This document shows, piece by piece, positions 35,857 through 48,691 of a stretch of DNA of 64,000 nt (positions are counted from its first letter, which is position 1; each line of letters begins with the position of its first letter). The notes under the pieces were generated by a model, which was given only the letters and a program-made list of their open reading frames with translations, ran no database searches and had not been told where the DNA came from. This stretch comes from Gonapodya prolifera JEL478. Taxonomy: Eukaryota; Monoblepharomycota; Monoblepharidomycetes; Monoblepharidales; Gonapodyaceae. The stretch is from positions 302,466-366,465 of the forward strand of contig KQ965751.1 in NCBI GenBank assembly GCA_001574975.1, given 5' to 3'. A program made the translations under genes and the position numbers.

Positions 35857-36340
35857 GAGTGCATGAAGGAGTGCGAAGCCTTCTGACGTCCTGCGCCACG
35901 CGGGTGGGGAAAAGCTGTGCATGTGGTTTTTTGACAATGCGGCAAATGACGTTTTTATTTCACCGGCATCCTAACTCACTCGATATCTTTATTTATTGTG
36001 GACGGCCGAAATCGATATATTGGGACGTGTCGGTTTTGTTTTGGGAAGTCGACGGCCAAGCATTCCCGGCACCTCCGACCTACTTCATGCCATTTACGGA
36101 AGCCAAGAATGTGAACAAATCAAAGACACTTCAGCATGATCCCAGCGCGTAACCTGCTACCAAATCGAGGTTCATCCAATCGAGGTGATCGAAAGCTCGA
36201 CCGATCATCGCTCTTTCTTAGTTTCATGCAAATCTTGGAGACGAATAAAAAGGACGTGCAGAACCACACATAAAATGACCATTACTTGATGACAATCACA
36301 GCTGCTGGAAAGGCCTATTCGATCGGTCCACTCGGTCCAC
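35857..36340. other. Intergenic region
   Basis: Promoter side of GH18-like gene B and 3' side of the MFS gene. A duplicated ccaatcgaggt/atcgaggtt motif near 36165..36190 is the only thing noted. Confidence 0.5.
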
Positions 36341-38025
36341 TCATCGCATACCCACCCAACACACCGCCATCGCCACATTCAGCGCCAAACATATGGGCGC
36401 AATCGTCCACACGCCCGCCGACTGCGCGAGCAGGCCCACAACCCAGGGCACGAACGCCCCGCCGACGTTCCCTCCCGCCACTACAAGGGCAAGACTCGCA
36501 CTCATCAGGTGGTCCAGTTTATGATTTGTGATCTCGTCCGCCACGACGGCGATAGCCGTGGGGAAAAGGGGGCCTTGCCCCAACCCGGCGAGGAGAAGCC
36601 CGAGGCCGTTCACCGGGATGCTGTTGAACGCCCACACGAGTGCGATCCCGATGAGACTCATGACCATGTACAGGTATGGGGAGCGGTACTGTCCCAGGCG
36701 GTGCGTGAGCGGGACGAACAATATACGGGAGATGACGAGCCCGGACCAGAACAGGGAGACGAGGGGCCCGAGGGTGGAGAGGGGAGCGGGGCGGTAGGCG
36801 GAGAGGAAGGTGAATATCTGGTTGAGGGGGTTGGGCCAGGTGAGTGGTAGGGGGCGCGAGGGGGATACGGAGGGGACTTACCCATTGCCCGATAGATACT
36901 TCGCATCCAACATACACAAAGAGAAATACTGTGCCGACCCAGACGTGTCGTTTTCGGATCGCAGAAAGGTATTTTTGGGATGATGAAAGCTCCACAAGGA
37001 CTTGACTGGCAGGTGAGTCCGAGGACTCCTTGGACTTAGCCGTCTCGACGGGCTCCGCGTCTTCCAAAGGGATGGCATCAGATTGCACGTCGGAGGCGCC
37101 TTTCGTCTCCACACTTTCAGCTGCAGGTACGTGATCATCCAACAGCGTGACGGAAGTTGCGCTGCCACTCCCTTCTGTGCGACCTGACTCAGAATCCGCT
37201 AGCTTCTTTCGTCCCCAAGGGGTCAGATACGCCCCAGCAACGAACAGGCCAATATACGTCCCTATCCCAATCCACACAATATACGCCGCCCTCCACGTAT
37301 GCAAGTACGACACGTCTGGCGGACACGAATCCCCCGGCGTTCCAGCCTCCCCTTGGCCTACATTACACCCTCCCGCGATCAGTATGCTCGTTACGACAGG
37401 TGGGCCAATGAGCCCCCCGACCCCGAAAAAGGCGTGGGTGTAGTTGAGCACGACAGTCGAGAGTGGAGCGGGGAAGAGGAGGGAGACGGTGTTGATTCCG
37501 TTGTCGATGAAGCAGAGGGAGAAGCCGAGGAGGATAAACGTGGGGAGGGCGACGCCGAAGGGGGTGGGAGAGGCGAGGAGGCAGTATGCTGGAAGATGGG
37601 AGGGGGACCGTCAGTGTGACGTTTTTGGGGTTTCGTTCGGGCTCCTCACCTGCCATCGTCGAGGCAATCCCGTAACACACAGCCCCCACCACCCCCAATC
37701 TATCTGCAAACCATCCTTGCAGGAACGAGCTTATCACGAATCCCGCACTCGACATGATGTACACAAGAGATGCCAGCCCTTCGGAGACGCCATGGGTGTT
37801 CCGGAAGAAGGGCAGGACGATACCGAACCCGGAGTCGTTAATTCCCAGCACGAGGGCGACTTGGAAGACGCCTGGAGGAGGGAAACGACGGAAAGGTGGG
37901 AGGCGGAGTGGTCGATCGCGCTGATAGGAAGGGGAACGGAACGGGAGCCGAAAGTGCTCACCAAGGATTTGGAGGACTGTCCGTAAGCCTCCTGTACGGA
38001 CTTGGTTCCAGGATTCTGCCCACAT
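36341..38025 (-). CDS. MFS transporter (12-TM), intact tandem copy
   Basis: Four exons (37962..38025, 37650..37871, 36882..37588, 36341..36817) give 489 residues with matching phases. Membrane helices are clear: FQVALVLGINDSGFGIVLPF, SLVYIMSSAGFVISSFLQGW followed by the MFS loop motif ADRLG, FILLGFSLCFIDNGIN, and in the second half SPYLYMVMSLIGIALVWAF and SASLALVVAGGNVGGAFVPW. A long charged loop (about 265-330) separates the halves. It resembles the fungal BSC6/fucose-permease-like MFS group; the substrate is unknown. Downstream-facing neighbours are GH18-like gene B and its own broken duplicate, 0.25 kb upstream. Confidence 0.85.
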
Positions 38026-38278
38026 CGCGGCGGGAGGGCAAGGGCAGTCTCGTCACGGAGGATGGCGACAACCGTACTTGATTTCACATTTAGCCGGTTT
38101 TGCCGGAGCCACATAATGACCATAAAATTTTTGGGGTGTTGAGAACGCGGATAGCTCCTTTTTAATTTCTTGTGTGTCTTGGTGACGAATGACAAGTAGG
38201 TGATGAATGACATGTAAATGTTTGTTATTTAATGACAATTCTGTACTGCTGCTGGAAAGGCCTATTCAACCTATAAAT

Positions 38279-39946
38279 TCATCTCATTCCCACCCAACAA
38301 ACCGCCATTGACACATCAACGCCAGGCATATGGGCGCAATTGCCCACACACCAGCCGACTGTGCGAGCAAGCCCAACAATCCAAGGGACAAACGCGTCTC
38401 CAACGTTCCCTCCAGCCACTACAAGCGCTAAACTCGCAGCCATCAAGTGGTTCGACTTTTTTTTGGAAATCTCGCTCGGCACAATGGTGATGGCAGTCGG
38501 ATAAAGGGGACCTTGCCCAAGCCCTGCCAGAAGAAGTCCCAGCGCGTTCACCGGACTGTTGGTAAAGGCCCACACGAGTGCGATGCCCAGGAGGCTCATG
38601 GCCATGTATAAATAGGCAGTGCGGTATTGACCCAGGCGAAGAGTGAGGGGAACAAAGAGGATACGGGAGATAACAAGGCCGGACCAGAAGAGGGATACGA
38701 GAGGACCAACGGTGAAGAGCGGCAAGGGCCGATACGCAGAGAGAAATGTGAAGATCTGGTCGCGGTGGAATCGTGAGAAAATGATAAGTTCAGGAGAGTG
38801 ACTCATATTGGGGCACTTACCCATTCCCAATCGACACTTCACATCCCACGTACACGAAAAGAAATATTGTGCCAACCCAGACGTGTCGCTTGAGGATTGA
38901 GGCTAGGTATTCTTGCGAAGAGGAATTCTCCACAACGACCTGACTGGAAGGGTGTCCGGAGATTCTTTGGATGTTGCCGCCATTTTGGCAGTTCGCTTTA
39001 CATCTCCCAACGCGACGGTATCAAGTTGGACGTCAGAGACGTCTTTTGCCTCAAAACTTCCGCCTGTGGGAACGTGACCATCCAGCAGGGGGAGGAGGTT
39101 GCGCTTCCACTCACATCTGCGGGAACTGATTCAGAGTCCGCCAATTTCTTCCGGCCCCAAGGGGTCAGGTATGCTCCAACGACGAACAGAAAAATATACG
39201 TCCCTATCCCAATCCAGACGATGTATGCAGCCCTCCACGTATGCAAGTACGACACATCAGGTGGGCAGGAGTCCCCCGGTGTTCCAGCCTCTCCCGCTTG
39301 GCCCACATTACAGCCTCCAGCGATCAATAAGCTCGTTACAGCAGAAGGGCCGATGAGGTCTCCGACTCCAAAGAGGGCATGCGTATAGTTGAGAACGGCC
39401 GTGAAGAGGGGAACCGGAAAGAAGAGGGACGTGGTATTGATTCCGTTGTCGATGAAGCACAGGGAGAAGCCCAGAAGGACGAAGGTGGGTAGAGCAACGG
39501 CGAAGGGTATTGGAGAAGCGAGCAGACAGTAGGCTGGCCAATGAGACGTGAAAATTTGGGGGTTTTGTGAGGTTGCCGCAGTTCTTTCCTCACCTCCCAT
39601 TATGGATCCGATCTCGTAGCACACGGCGCCAACTACACCAAGTCTATCTGTAAACCATCCTTGTAGGAACGAACTTATGATAAAGCCGGCGCTCGACATG
39701 ACGTAAACAAGTGAGGGAGGCCCTGTGATACGCCGTGAGTGTTGCGGAAGAAGGGAAGCACGATACCGAACCCGGAATCGCTGATTCCTACTACGAGAGC
39801 GACCTGGAAGACTCCTGGTGCGGGAAATGGCGGAAGGTGGAGCGGACGATCGCGCAGAAGAACAGGAATGCGAAGCACTCACCGATGATTTGGAGGACAG
39901 TCCGCAATCCGCCCGTTCGGACTTGTTTCCATGATTCTGCCCACAT
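38279..39946 (-). pseudogene. MFS transporter, broken tandem copy
   Basis: Collinear with the intact gene at 36341..38025, including an identical first-exon length (39883..39946, 64 nt) and the same end (AVCWVGMR). Comparison shows a one-base loss near 39718 (SQG then PPSLVYVMSS in another frame), another near 39103 (after SGSATS), another near 38940 (in the loop after PDTLP), one at the exon 3 end (GGGAATGG against GGGCAATGG, about 38823) and a +1/-1 pair near the C-terminus. Several independent one-base lesions make sequencing error less likely than decay. The gene would not make a full transporter. Confidence 0.8.
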
Positions 39947-40273
39947 TGCGGCAGGTGTTCGGAAATCTTATCCATGGGCTTGGACGTCGTCCACGGTTCT
40001 TCCTTTGGCGGTTTTGCCGGAGCCCTCCGCTCCTCCGACCTGCTTCGACGCAGTCACGTGTTCTGCTTCGCTATTTCCATTTCCAGTCTATGAAGTCTTT
40101 TCGTGCTTTCCTGCGCCAGGTTGTCTGCTCAGGCGTTGCCGCTTTGCCACCGTCAATGGGCAGACTCGTCTTCGCCAACGAACATTCTTCACCGGACGTG
40201 GATTTAAACCTTCTCGGGGTCACTGTGAAATACCATTCCAATCTTGCACCGCAAGATCCCGCCTGTTCTTCCA
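39947..40273. other. Divergent promoter region
   Basis: About 330 bp between the broken MFS copy (minus) and the TLC-like gene (plus). Expected to hold both promoters. No element identified. Confidence 0.5.
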
Positions 40274-41610
40274 ATGGCCGCACCAACGCTCCATCCCAGC
40301 ATCACCCGAGTCGATTGCCCGAACTTCTTCCAACCTGATCCGGACCCGACCAGCTACTCATTCGCGGACTACACCGCAGCCCCGTTCCCAAAGCATGGTA
40401 TTCTCTCCCATGCCGGATGGATGCTCTATACTCCCGCTATGACGCTCATGTTTGGGCTCAGTGAGTGCATCCGGCGCAACCCATTGGATCGATCGAACGC
40501 TGACCCGATTGCTCACTCACACCAGCATTCCGCTACCTCGAATCATCCATCCGCCGCCACCCAACCTACCGCGCCCTATCCCCCTCCAAACTCCACTCCG
40601 CCGCCCTCCACCTCTCCAACATCATCTTCTACACGCTCGCGCTCGCCGTGCACACGTACACGCTCTGGCCCGACTTCTTCCCTTACTATTTCACACAGGG
40701 CGAGTCATACTTTGTTTTTCGAAATCCGGGCAAGGCGTGGGGACTCATGTTTGGTGGTGCTACGTATATGGCGACGTTGTTGTGGGATGTTTCGGCTCGA
40801 CAAGGTGAGACTGGACGGTATGAGGGACACGTCCTCTCGCTTCAAACGTTGTTCGTTCCCTTTACGCAGGAATCGACGCGTCGATGGTCATTCACCACAT
40901 CGGCAGCATGGCCGTCATATCCATGATCGCTGAGACTGGATGGGGGCTTGAATACGGAGTAGCCGCCGGTAAGCTTCAGCGCTTACGTTCACACAACTCA
41001 AGCCTACCTGACTTCGATTCGTCACGCTGGTCACTGCGCAGGCTACGTCACTTTCATCGAACAACCCATCGACCTCGCCTTCCTCCTCTACGCACTTCGA
41101 CACCCCCTAACCCTCCCCATCATGCAATTCGCCACCCCTTATTTCGTCATGATCAAGCTCCTCGGTGGATTTATGCTCGCCGTGATCCTCTACCGCCAAT
41201 GGACAGCCATGCCCGTCGTGGCGCGCGTGCTTTACTTGGCAGTCCTGGCGGGGACAGCGGCTGCACAAGTTCATACCGCGGTCGTGTTGGCGGGGATGTG
41301 TAAGAGGATCGAGGAGAGGGGGATCAGTGGGATGACGAGCGAGAAGTCATTGGCGAGGATTCCGGAAGAGGATGTGCTTATGCCCATGAGCGTGACGGGC
41401 AGTTTGACTCCGGCTCCGGGTCACGCAAACGGTGGGGCGCACAAGCAGATACTTTTACCCTCGAGGATTGTGGTGAAGGCGAAACCGCATCGCCGGGCTG
41501 TTCTCATCGATACGTCGTCCTCGTCAATGCTTCTGTACGACCAGGACTCTCCTACGACGGCCGTTAGTGAGAGTACTGCGATTTTTTTCGAGGCGAAGAA
41601 GGTTGAGTGA
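40274..41610 (+). CDS. Multi-pass membrane protein, TLC-domain-like
   Basis: Four exons (40274..40460, 40526..40804, 40870..40968, 41042..41610) sum to 1134 nt, 377 residues, with good GTGAGT-type donors. About seven hydrophobic helices: HAGWMLYTPAMTLMFGL, LSNIIFYTLALAVHTYTLW, WGLMFGGATYMATLLWDV, MVIHHIGSMAVISMIAE, DLAFLLYALRHPLTLPIM, FVMIKLLGGFMLAVILYRQW, LYLAVLAGTAAAQVHTAVV. The His pair in SMVIHHIGS with a following helix is reminiscent of TLC (TRAM/LAG1/CLN8) proteins, which act in lipid sensing or ceramide synthesis, but the match is weak. The C-terminal 90 residues are hydrophilic and should be cytosolic. Function not assigned. Confidence 0.65.
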
Positions 41611-41914
41611 GGTAGTCGCGCGGTGGAGCAGAGTAACAGAAGTCCTTGTCGAGCAGCTGTTAATTGTGCGCTCCTTTTTGATCATGATACCCATGATATA
41701 GGCAGAAAATATGAATGAAGTAAGAACTTGTATAAAACCATCGAACTTCATTCAAGAGCGCAGGGGGGGTTTAAATCGTTGGTCTTGAACTCATTGCATT
41801 GAAGCAGTTCACTTGGTGCATTTCACACACACACACACATACATTTGAATTGGAAGGGTGGCGTTACATTTTTATGATGATTCTTATCGGACCAGCCGTG
41901 GGACGTGGAAGCGG
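41611..41914. other. Convergent 3' intergenic region
   Basis: Between the TLC-like gene and the methyltransferase. Contains a CA dinucleotide run near 41824..41840. No gene. Confidence 0.6.
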
Positions 41915-42913
41915 TCAAGCAACCACTTTGCTCACAGTAACCCAATCCTTGTCATTAGTATACTCCACCGTAGACTCATGGACCGTCGTCTCGTACCGCG
42001 GTGAATTTCGGACGTGGGCGAGGAAGTCGGGCGCTCCCGGGTTAAGGATGTTGTCTGGAGGAGAGGAGTGTGATTTGTACCATGGACTGGTGGTTCAGCA
42101 TGAGCAAGGGGCAAAGAGCGACACGACACTCACCGCCGATAACGACACTGCCGGAATGAAGCAAGCCATGCTCCTCCAGTAGCTTGATGGAGGGTAGGTA
42201 AAGTTGCTTCCAACAGTCGATGAAAACGGCGTCGAACCTGACACGAGTGGAATCACCCCATGGCATGGCCATCTCCGTCAATCCGACACATAATTGAGCA
42301 CCTCAACCTTGCTCTCACCCGTTAGGGAACCGTTCTTTCAGCGTTGGGATGATCTTGAGACAATCTCCAACCAAGAACTCCACGGTGGACTGTCCCGTGG
42401 GTGAAACCAGTCCAGCGATGGTCGCGATTTGCTTCGCGACGGCGGTGGTTGTCTCGTTGATGTCGAGCGAGAGGAGAAGCGGCTTTGGGTCTTTGCAATG
42501 TCGCAAATATCGCGTCATAAATTCTCGGTCGTGATGGGGTCTCCACGCGACAACTCACCTCCACCGCCCAATTCCTTCCACGTTGCGACCATTTCCGACC
42601 CAATCACCGTGGCAGAGTACCCGATGTACGTGCCGAGCTCGAGCAGCGTCCGCGGCTTGTGTTCTCGAATTGCTTGTCGCACAAAAACGGCTTTTGCGTC
42701 GCCCAGGGACATGTGCCAGTGGTTGTCCCAGCCGACTACGTGATAGCAAAGAAAATGATTAACAATCGCTCGTCCGTTGTGCGTGATGCCGAGCTCGAAC
42801 TCACGTTTGTCCATCACGTCAACCACGCTCTGCGCATCGCCCGGCGTGGCCTGCAGCTTGACCTTTTCCAGGATGACTTCGTGGACGGGGCGCTTCGTTG
42901 TGTCCGTGGCCAT
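41915..42913 (-). CDS. Catechol-type O-methyltransferase (class I SAM-dependent)
   Basis: Five exons (42805..42913, 42559..42735, 42319..42523, 42134..42237, 41915..42054) give 244 residues, the size of catechol O-methyltransferases. Motifs: LGWDNHWHMSLGDAKA, the SAM-binding LLELGTYIGYSA, LLLSLDINETTT (acidic residue for the SAM ribose), AGLVSPTGQSTVEFLVGDC, and the metal/catalytic region FDAVFIDCWKQLYLP with VVIGDNIL. The second Asp-Asn of the metal site (GDN) is kept. In COMT the FIDHWK motif has His; here it is Cys. The enzyme should methylate a small phenolic or catechol using S-adenosylmethionine in the cytosol; substrate unknown. Confidence 0.85.
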
Positions 42914-43087
42914 TTGGTGCGGGGGAGGAGTCGGCCGAGTTGGGTAATGACCTCAGCAGGGGCGGGGGGGTGTCAGTGGACCCGATTTCCTTCTCTTCCG
43001 CTTTACTTTGCGACCCGTATTGTCTCCACTCTTCTCCGATTCCTCTGTCGCTGTGCAAAACGAGAAGGATATTCTCAAGAATCGCTG

Positions 43088-45876
43088 CGGTCTGTCACGG
43101 TAACACAGAATATGGACTATGAGGCGGGGAATCAGATTGGTTCGGATATGTTGTGCTCAGTGTCGATGATTGCGAGAACGGTGAGTAATCCGCCTCGATG
43201 TCGTGTTACGATGGAACTAACCCCTCATGGACTTTATTAACTTTTCCCCTGAAAAGTATGCACACTCCTCGGCTCCACACTCCTCGGCTTCACGCTCGCC
43301 ACGGACGGCATTTGCTACTGGAAAAACACACTCGACAACCAGGGTATGACATACTCGGTGAGCCTTTCATCGTGTGTCGTACTTTCCTGGTCGTTTGCCG
43401 TTTGGTACAGCTCACGTGCCAATTGCCAATTGCCGATTCCCAATTCCATTGCTTGGTCGTAGTGCTATCCCCAGCAGCGCAAGACCAATGCACCACCGTC
43501 TGTACCTACCTCTCAACCTGCGTAGTCAATGCCATGTTCGACGGTGGATGTAATCTCAATGTACGTGAATATCTTCTGTCTTCCGACTGGTGAATGGCGG
43601 CCTCCAGAGCTCAAACTCACATGAGAAATGACACCACCAGTCCGCTGCACAGAACGCCGTGACGGACTCGACGTGGACTGCGTACGCGCGCGGACGAGCG
43701 GCGGTAACGCCTCCTCCTCCTCGTGAGTCTTTGGCTGGAATGATGAAGCAGGCTTGGCGAAGTGCTGATTGTTTCGTTCGTTTCGCGGAAGCGCCGATAC
43801 AATCAGCTCCCCCGCCACCTTCACCTCCCTGCCACTTCCGCCACCTCCTTCAATCCAGCAACCTCTCGCACCATCTCCACCACCACCACCTCCGCCTTCC
43901 TCACCTTCCACGATTCCCACGACTCCCACACCTTCAAATTCACCTTCTACACCAACTCAACTTCCCCGTCTTCTCGCCACCCACTCCATCTCCACTCACC
44001 ACTTCCTTACCGCCACAACCCTCATTCGACCCTATCGCACCCGCACCTGCCGCATCGCAGCCTGTACTATCTCGGCCACAACCGACGGCAGGAGGACCCG
44101 CCCCGCACCCCCTCCTGCTCTCAATGTTTTTAATACCGTTCAGATCGTGTCTGCTACCGTGAGCGGCACGTCTGTCACATCGGCGGTGGTAGTATCGATG
44201 TCTACGGTAACGGGGGCGAGTGGCACTCTTGCTACGACGACACCCACGGCGGCGGCCGCGGCGAACGCTGCTGCGACGGCGCCGGCGACGGAGACGGCGA
44301 CGGGGACGGGGACAGGAAGTGACGGTGGCGGATCGCCTACGAACGAAGGGTTGATCGCTGGCGGTGCGTTTTCTTTGATGTCGTCATTCCACGCAAAGTT
44401 CTCAAAGTGTGGTGATGACATCCGTTCCTTCCCACGGGCAGTCGCAGTCGGCATCGGCGGCCTCATCCTCATCATCGTCATTGTCGTCGGCGCCGTCTTG
44501 TACACCCAAAGACGTTCCCCGCCGCCGGACCGTCTCGGCACCGGCTCGTCTTTTGAAAGGTAGCACCCGGTCACGAGCTCCAGTCGGTTCGTGGGATCTG
44601 CCTAGTCCCAAATATCGCCCTTGATGAATGGACCGGAAATGGAGCGGGCGACTGGATCTGGGGCAACTTCTCTGCTCGGTAGCACTGGAAGTGATTATGA
44701 GCAGTGCGAATGCCGCTATAAGTGGGTCCAACCAAATCGTCTATAGGAGTCGCGGGGTTGGTGACAAAGTAAGTTCGCAAGCGGTGGACTGTATTTATGA
44801 TGACGTGGTGATCTAATTACGATTATGGGGGGGTACGCAATCGCCAATCAACCGCACGTAAGTTCCACATTTCAATACTTCCCATCACTCCTTACTACAA
44901 CCCACAACCCACATGATACTGAACGCAGATCGCACTTCCAGTGGCTCTTCATCCTCGTCGCCGGCCTGTCGACCGGCGCTGGCATGGCCGGATCCCTCGA
45001 CGCGACCGACGTCGCCTTTGATGGGCCGGGTGCTATTGCGATACGGACGTACCGTCCCGCGTCGGATGATGAGTGTGAGTGTCGGTTTTGAACAGTTTGT
45101 CTCGACGCGGCGTGCGACGTGCTGACGACGGACGACCTCTCCTCTAGTGTCAATCCAAACTGGCCAATTCGTGCAGATTATCAAGGTCTCCGTGATGGGT
45201 GAGCGAACGGAAAGGTCAGACTGATACATTTCCCTGACCTGGCGTGGACCTTTCGTCAATAGTGTCGGCTTGGCCTGTCGCCTCTCCGATCCCGATCCAC
45301 ACAATTCTCAGAACTTCGATACCGCAAAAACACGGCATCTTCCCCCTGGACGTGCTGAGACTCACCGACCTAGTCACGTCGGAAGTCTCCTCGATGGGCC
45401 TGCAACCTCCACTTTCCAGTCTACGCACGGCGTCTCGACACGCGTACACGCCGGGTGGCCAATCGGCGAAAACTTAGCGCCGCTCTTGTATGGACCTCGC
45501 GGGATGCGGAGTGATACCGCGATTGTGAACGTACGTCAACCCTGCTATTTTTGCGATGAGTGCATTTTGGCAAACATCCGCCTCTGTTCGCATTTCGTAG
45601 CCCTCGTCAGACGTGCGTGGTCCTTTGTCCGTCACGTCAAGCAGCTTGACGTCGTCGACGTCCACGTCCCCGACATCGTCAACGTTGGGTGTCGGTGGCT
45701 CCTCGGTTCTAGATGTGCAGAGAGTGGACGAGACGAGGAGACCTGCGGGTGATGAGAATGCAGTCTCAACTATTTCATTTCTATTTGAGTGTTGTTTCGT
45801 GATCTATGTCGTAACAAAAACTTACACTGTACGTTGTGCAAGAGTTGGACAAGTTATATATGCTTATGCTTTTTGA
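43088..45876 (+). pseudogene. TM-SH3 receptor-like gene, copy I (broken)
   Basis: Collinear with the intact copy II at 50087. Ectodomain pieces: TQNMDYEAGNQIG, CTLLGSTLLGFTLATDG, AQDQCTTVCTYLSTCVV, TDSTWTAYARG. Then a Pro/Thr-rich stretch, NTVQIVSATVSGTSV, the membrane helix (VGIGGLILIIVIVVGAVLY), and SH3 parts (AIRTYRPASDDE, IQTGQFVQIIKV, GIFPLDVLRLTD). Lesions: a one-base loss after NQIG (about 43140), loss of the second half of exon 2, a stop after the QRR helix border (about 44562), a one-base gain before the GIFPLD segment (about 45335), and the stop codon changed to TCA so the frame runs on to 45876. No signal peptide with an ATG was found. Confidence 0.75.
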
Positions 45877-46983
45877 GGGGAAAATGCAATTCGAATTACG
45901 TATATTGTAGACACCTACATCATGTCACATGTGCACATTTGCGCAAGGACGTACGGTGTGCTGCTCAAGTCGACTTCATACCTTTTCCGCAAAGCAACTA
46001 CGTTCTTGCATCGCCCAAGCTACCATGTTGCCCACAATCCTGTCATGTCTCGTGGTGCAAACTGAAACAGCGAATCCCGAAATAACGAGTACGCATAACG
46101 TGGTCTTCAACCACTGAATGGGACGCAGCGCCCGAAATCCAATGAGAGGTGATATCATTCGTAGAAAATATCCGATTTCGTGTTGTGAACGTCAGTCGAA
46201 GCGTGAGTTGACAGTGTTGGACTTGCGAGAAGAGAGACCAAAGTGGCAAGATTGCGGAAGAATATTCGACACGTTTCGACAAAAGGGAGATTCACATCCA
46301 AATACACAGTGCCTGCGATAACCCGAATCGAAGAGGTTTACTTGCAAAAGCGTTCTCGTTCACTCCGTGCCAGGAAGGGGTCCTTGCAGGAATAGTGGGT
46401 TTATGTAACACGCTTCAACCCTCAAAATAGATGAGGACGTAGTGTGTAGTTGGTACCTTCGTACTATGTAGCTAGCTACAAAGCATAATGGTGTGGTTCC
46501 TTATGTTTACCACCCTGGGGATTCGAAATTAAAACCACACTTAACCCATCTCAAATGATCACGAAGGAAAAATATCTGGGGAACAGGCGCTTTGCAGTCA
46601 CCACCCATGGTATGGTTTTCGGCTGCTTACCAAACGTGGATACGGAAAATATTTTTCCTGTGAACCCGCGTGGTTATCTAAACAGTCGTCACTCCCTGCA
46701 GCAAAGGGGATCACACCGAACTGAAAAGCCAACCTTGTGTGCCATTTGCTTTTGTTTGGTAACATGGCGGGGTTTCTTATCACCTATTCACGACTCCACA
46801 ACCGTCCACTCTTGAAAGCTTTCAACCACATAGCTAGGACCAACCGCGCAAATTGCGTTGCAGCCGAAAATACGACGACCCACGTCCAGTTCGTCCAAAG
46901 GCGGGTGCCCTCAGCAGAAAAAACTGTAAAGTGGTCTTGATCGATGCAACAAAAATGGAATCAAGTTAGCATGCATACTTAGC
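45877..46983. other. Region without intact gene; decayed duplicate segment
   Basis: Holds the 3' flank of copy I, similar to that of copy III (aattacg-atattg motifs). The part 46200..46400 resembles 49610..49825: gagagaccaaag and ccgaatcgaagag, then ttcactc and gtgcca near the end. No supported ORF. Confidence 0.45.
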
Positions 46984-48691
46984 TTCAACCCAACGGCGTC
47001 AGACCTGCCAGAGCTCCAATAACGGGGCCTGCCATGAACAGGCCCGGCGCATACCACGAGTAAGTCCTTCAAACATCATTGGCTAATTAGCGGAGTGCGG
47101 TGTACCGGAACGAAAATTGACCACCAACATGGCGAACTTCGTTGCCGCATTCCTTGAAAAACGAAGAGAGATCGTAGAAAGGTACGCTTACCGTGGGTGC
47201 GTGGTATCATCCACGCAAGCCATCACATACTTGGTCCCATACACGTCCACCATAATCGTTTGCGTCAAAACGAGCTGCGGGCCGGTAGCGAGGCCAATGA
47301 CACACAATGTGATAGCGAGAAGAGGTGGCGTGTGCGAGAGAACGTCTGTACAGCGAAAGATATTGTTGGTGAAAAATGATGCTTCGAAACATAAAGCGAA
47401 GAACACCAACAGAGTGGAACATAGCTCAGGCACGAGAAAAAGACTTAAAAATTCGAGTGAAGGAGTTAAAGCGTCGGCAGCAGTGTGCTGAGAGCCGGAT
47501 TTTGAATGAACTCACTGACAATCCAGAGCATTTTGTATTGCCCGACGTGCTTCATTGCCACCCCAGCAAACAACTGACCCACAAGGAAAAACACATTCAG
47601 GAGCAAGAGATACGTGGCTCCATTTAGGGATGTAACCTCTCCCCCAGCGTCCTGAACTTGTTGCGGAATAAATAGATAAGGCGCAGTGTACATGGCCGGT
47701 CCAAAAAGCTCATCATCGCAAGCTTCCAGTAGTTGGCACTCCGGAATAGAGAGAAATCAAACGTAGGAGCTTGAGCCTTGCTTCCTTGCTGAGCAAGTGC
47801 CGAGTGCCATTCTGGCGGTCGTCTCATTTTGACTGCCAGTCCGGTGAAAAAGAGCACGGCACCGCCGAAAAGCCCAAGAGCACGCCATGCAGTGTGCCAG
47901 CCGAAGCGCTCCACAATTGAGCGACGGGGCTGATGACTATCCCACCGCCGCCCATTCCTGGATTGATATATACGTTGTAAGAGGCTGGATGTACTGTCAA
48001 GAGTGCATGGAGCGGACACGGCACTCACCAGAAAGGCCAAGAGCGGTTGTAAGCCCCAGCTTCTCCTTAAACCATTGCGATGGAATTCCAACCGCCGGCA
48101 CGACACTGCAGGAGTACCCAAGACCCGACACCACAGACCCCCAAAGAGGAGCCACACCCTGTCCGATCCCGCAAACGACGCTACCGTCTGTCCAACGAGA
48201 ACAAGGAGGGATCCGGCGCACATCACTATGCATTACCCGAAGTAATCACCGAGGGCGCCCGTGAGGGGAGCGAACAGGTCCACGCATGTCGACATCACTG
48301 TTGTAACAAGGGCGAGAGACGTGTTCGCCCCGGGAAATGTCGCGTTCGTGGTGAAAAATTCGGTGAAAATCCCGAAAGAGTTGATCATTCCCACTCCCCA
48401 AAAGTAAGCTGGTGCATTATGTAGTCAGGCAAGTGGGCGGGAGGAGGAGAAGGAAAATAACTCATTTAACGAACCCGAAAACAACGCAACACTGACCCAG
48501 CCATAGCCGCCTTCCGGGAAGGATTGAAGTGGTCCTGCAGGCTCACACGGGTCGCTTTCCGCGGCGAGGTCGGTGAGGGATCGGTCCCACAGCTCCTCTC
48601 GCGGAAGGTCTTGCAACGGAGTCCCATCCTGCCCTTCTGACGGACTGGGCTTGGCCGGGGCATCGCCGTTCGCGCACCCCAGAGTCGCCAT
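46984..48691 (-). pseudogene. Monocarboxylate-transporter-like MFS gene, broken
   Basis: Minus-strand remains of an MCT-family permease: acidic N-terminus and PEGGYGWVSVALFSGSLNE (family signature GGYGWVV), MINSFGIFTEFF near 48390, VTTVMSTCVDLFAPLTGALG, SLLVLVGQTVASFAG, VGIPSQWFKEKLGLTTAL, MGGGGIVISPVAQ, FGWHTAWRALGLFGGAV, PYLFIPQQVQDAGG, LLLLNVFFLVGQLFAGV, GPVIGALAGLTPLG. A TAA lies at about 48235 in the GALGDYFG segment, and frame changes are needed near 48180, 47915 and 47700. The family carries lactate, pyruvate or related substrates. Decayed. Confidence 0.75.
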
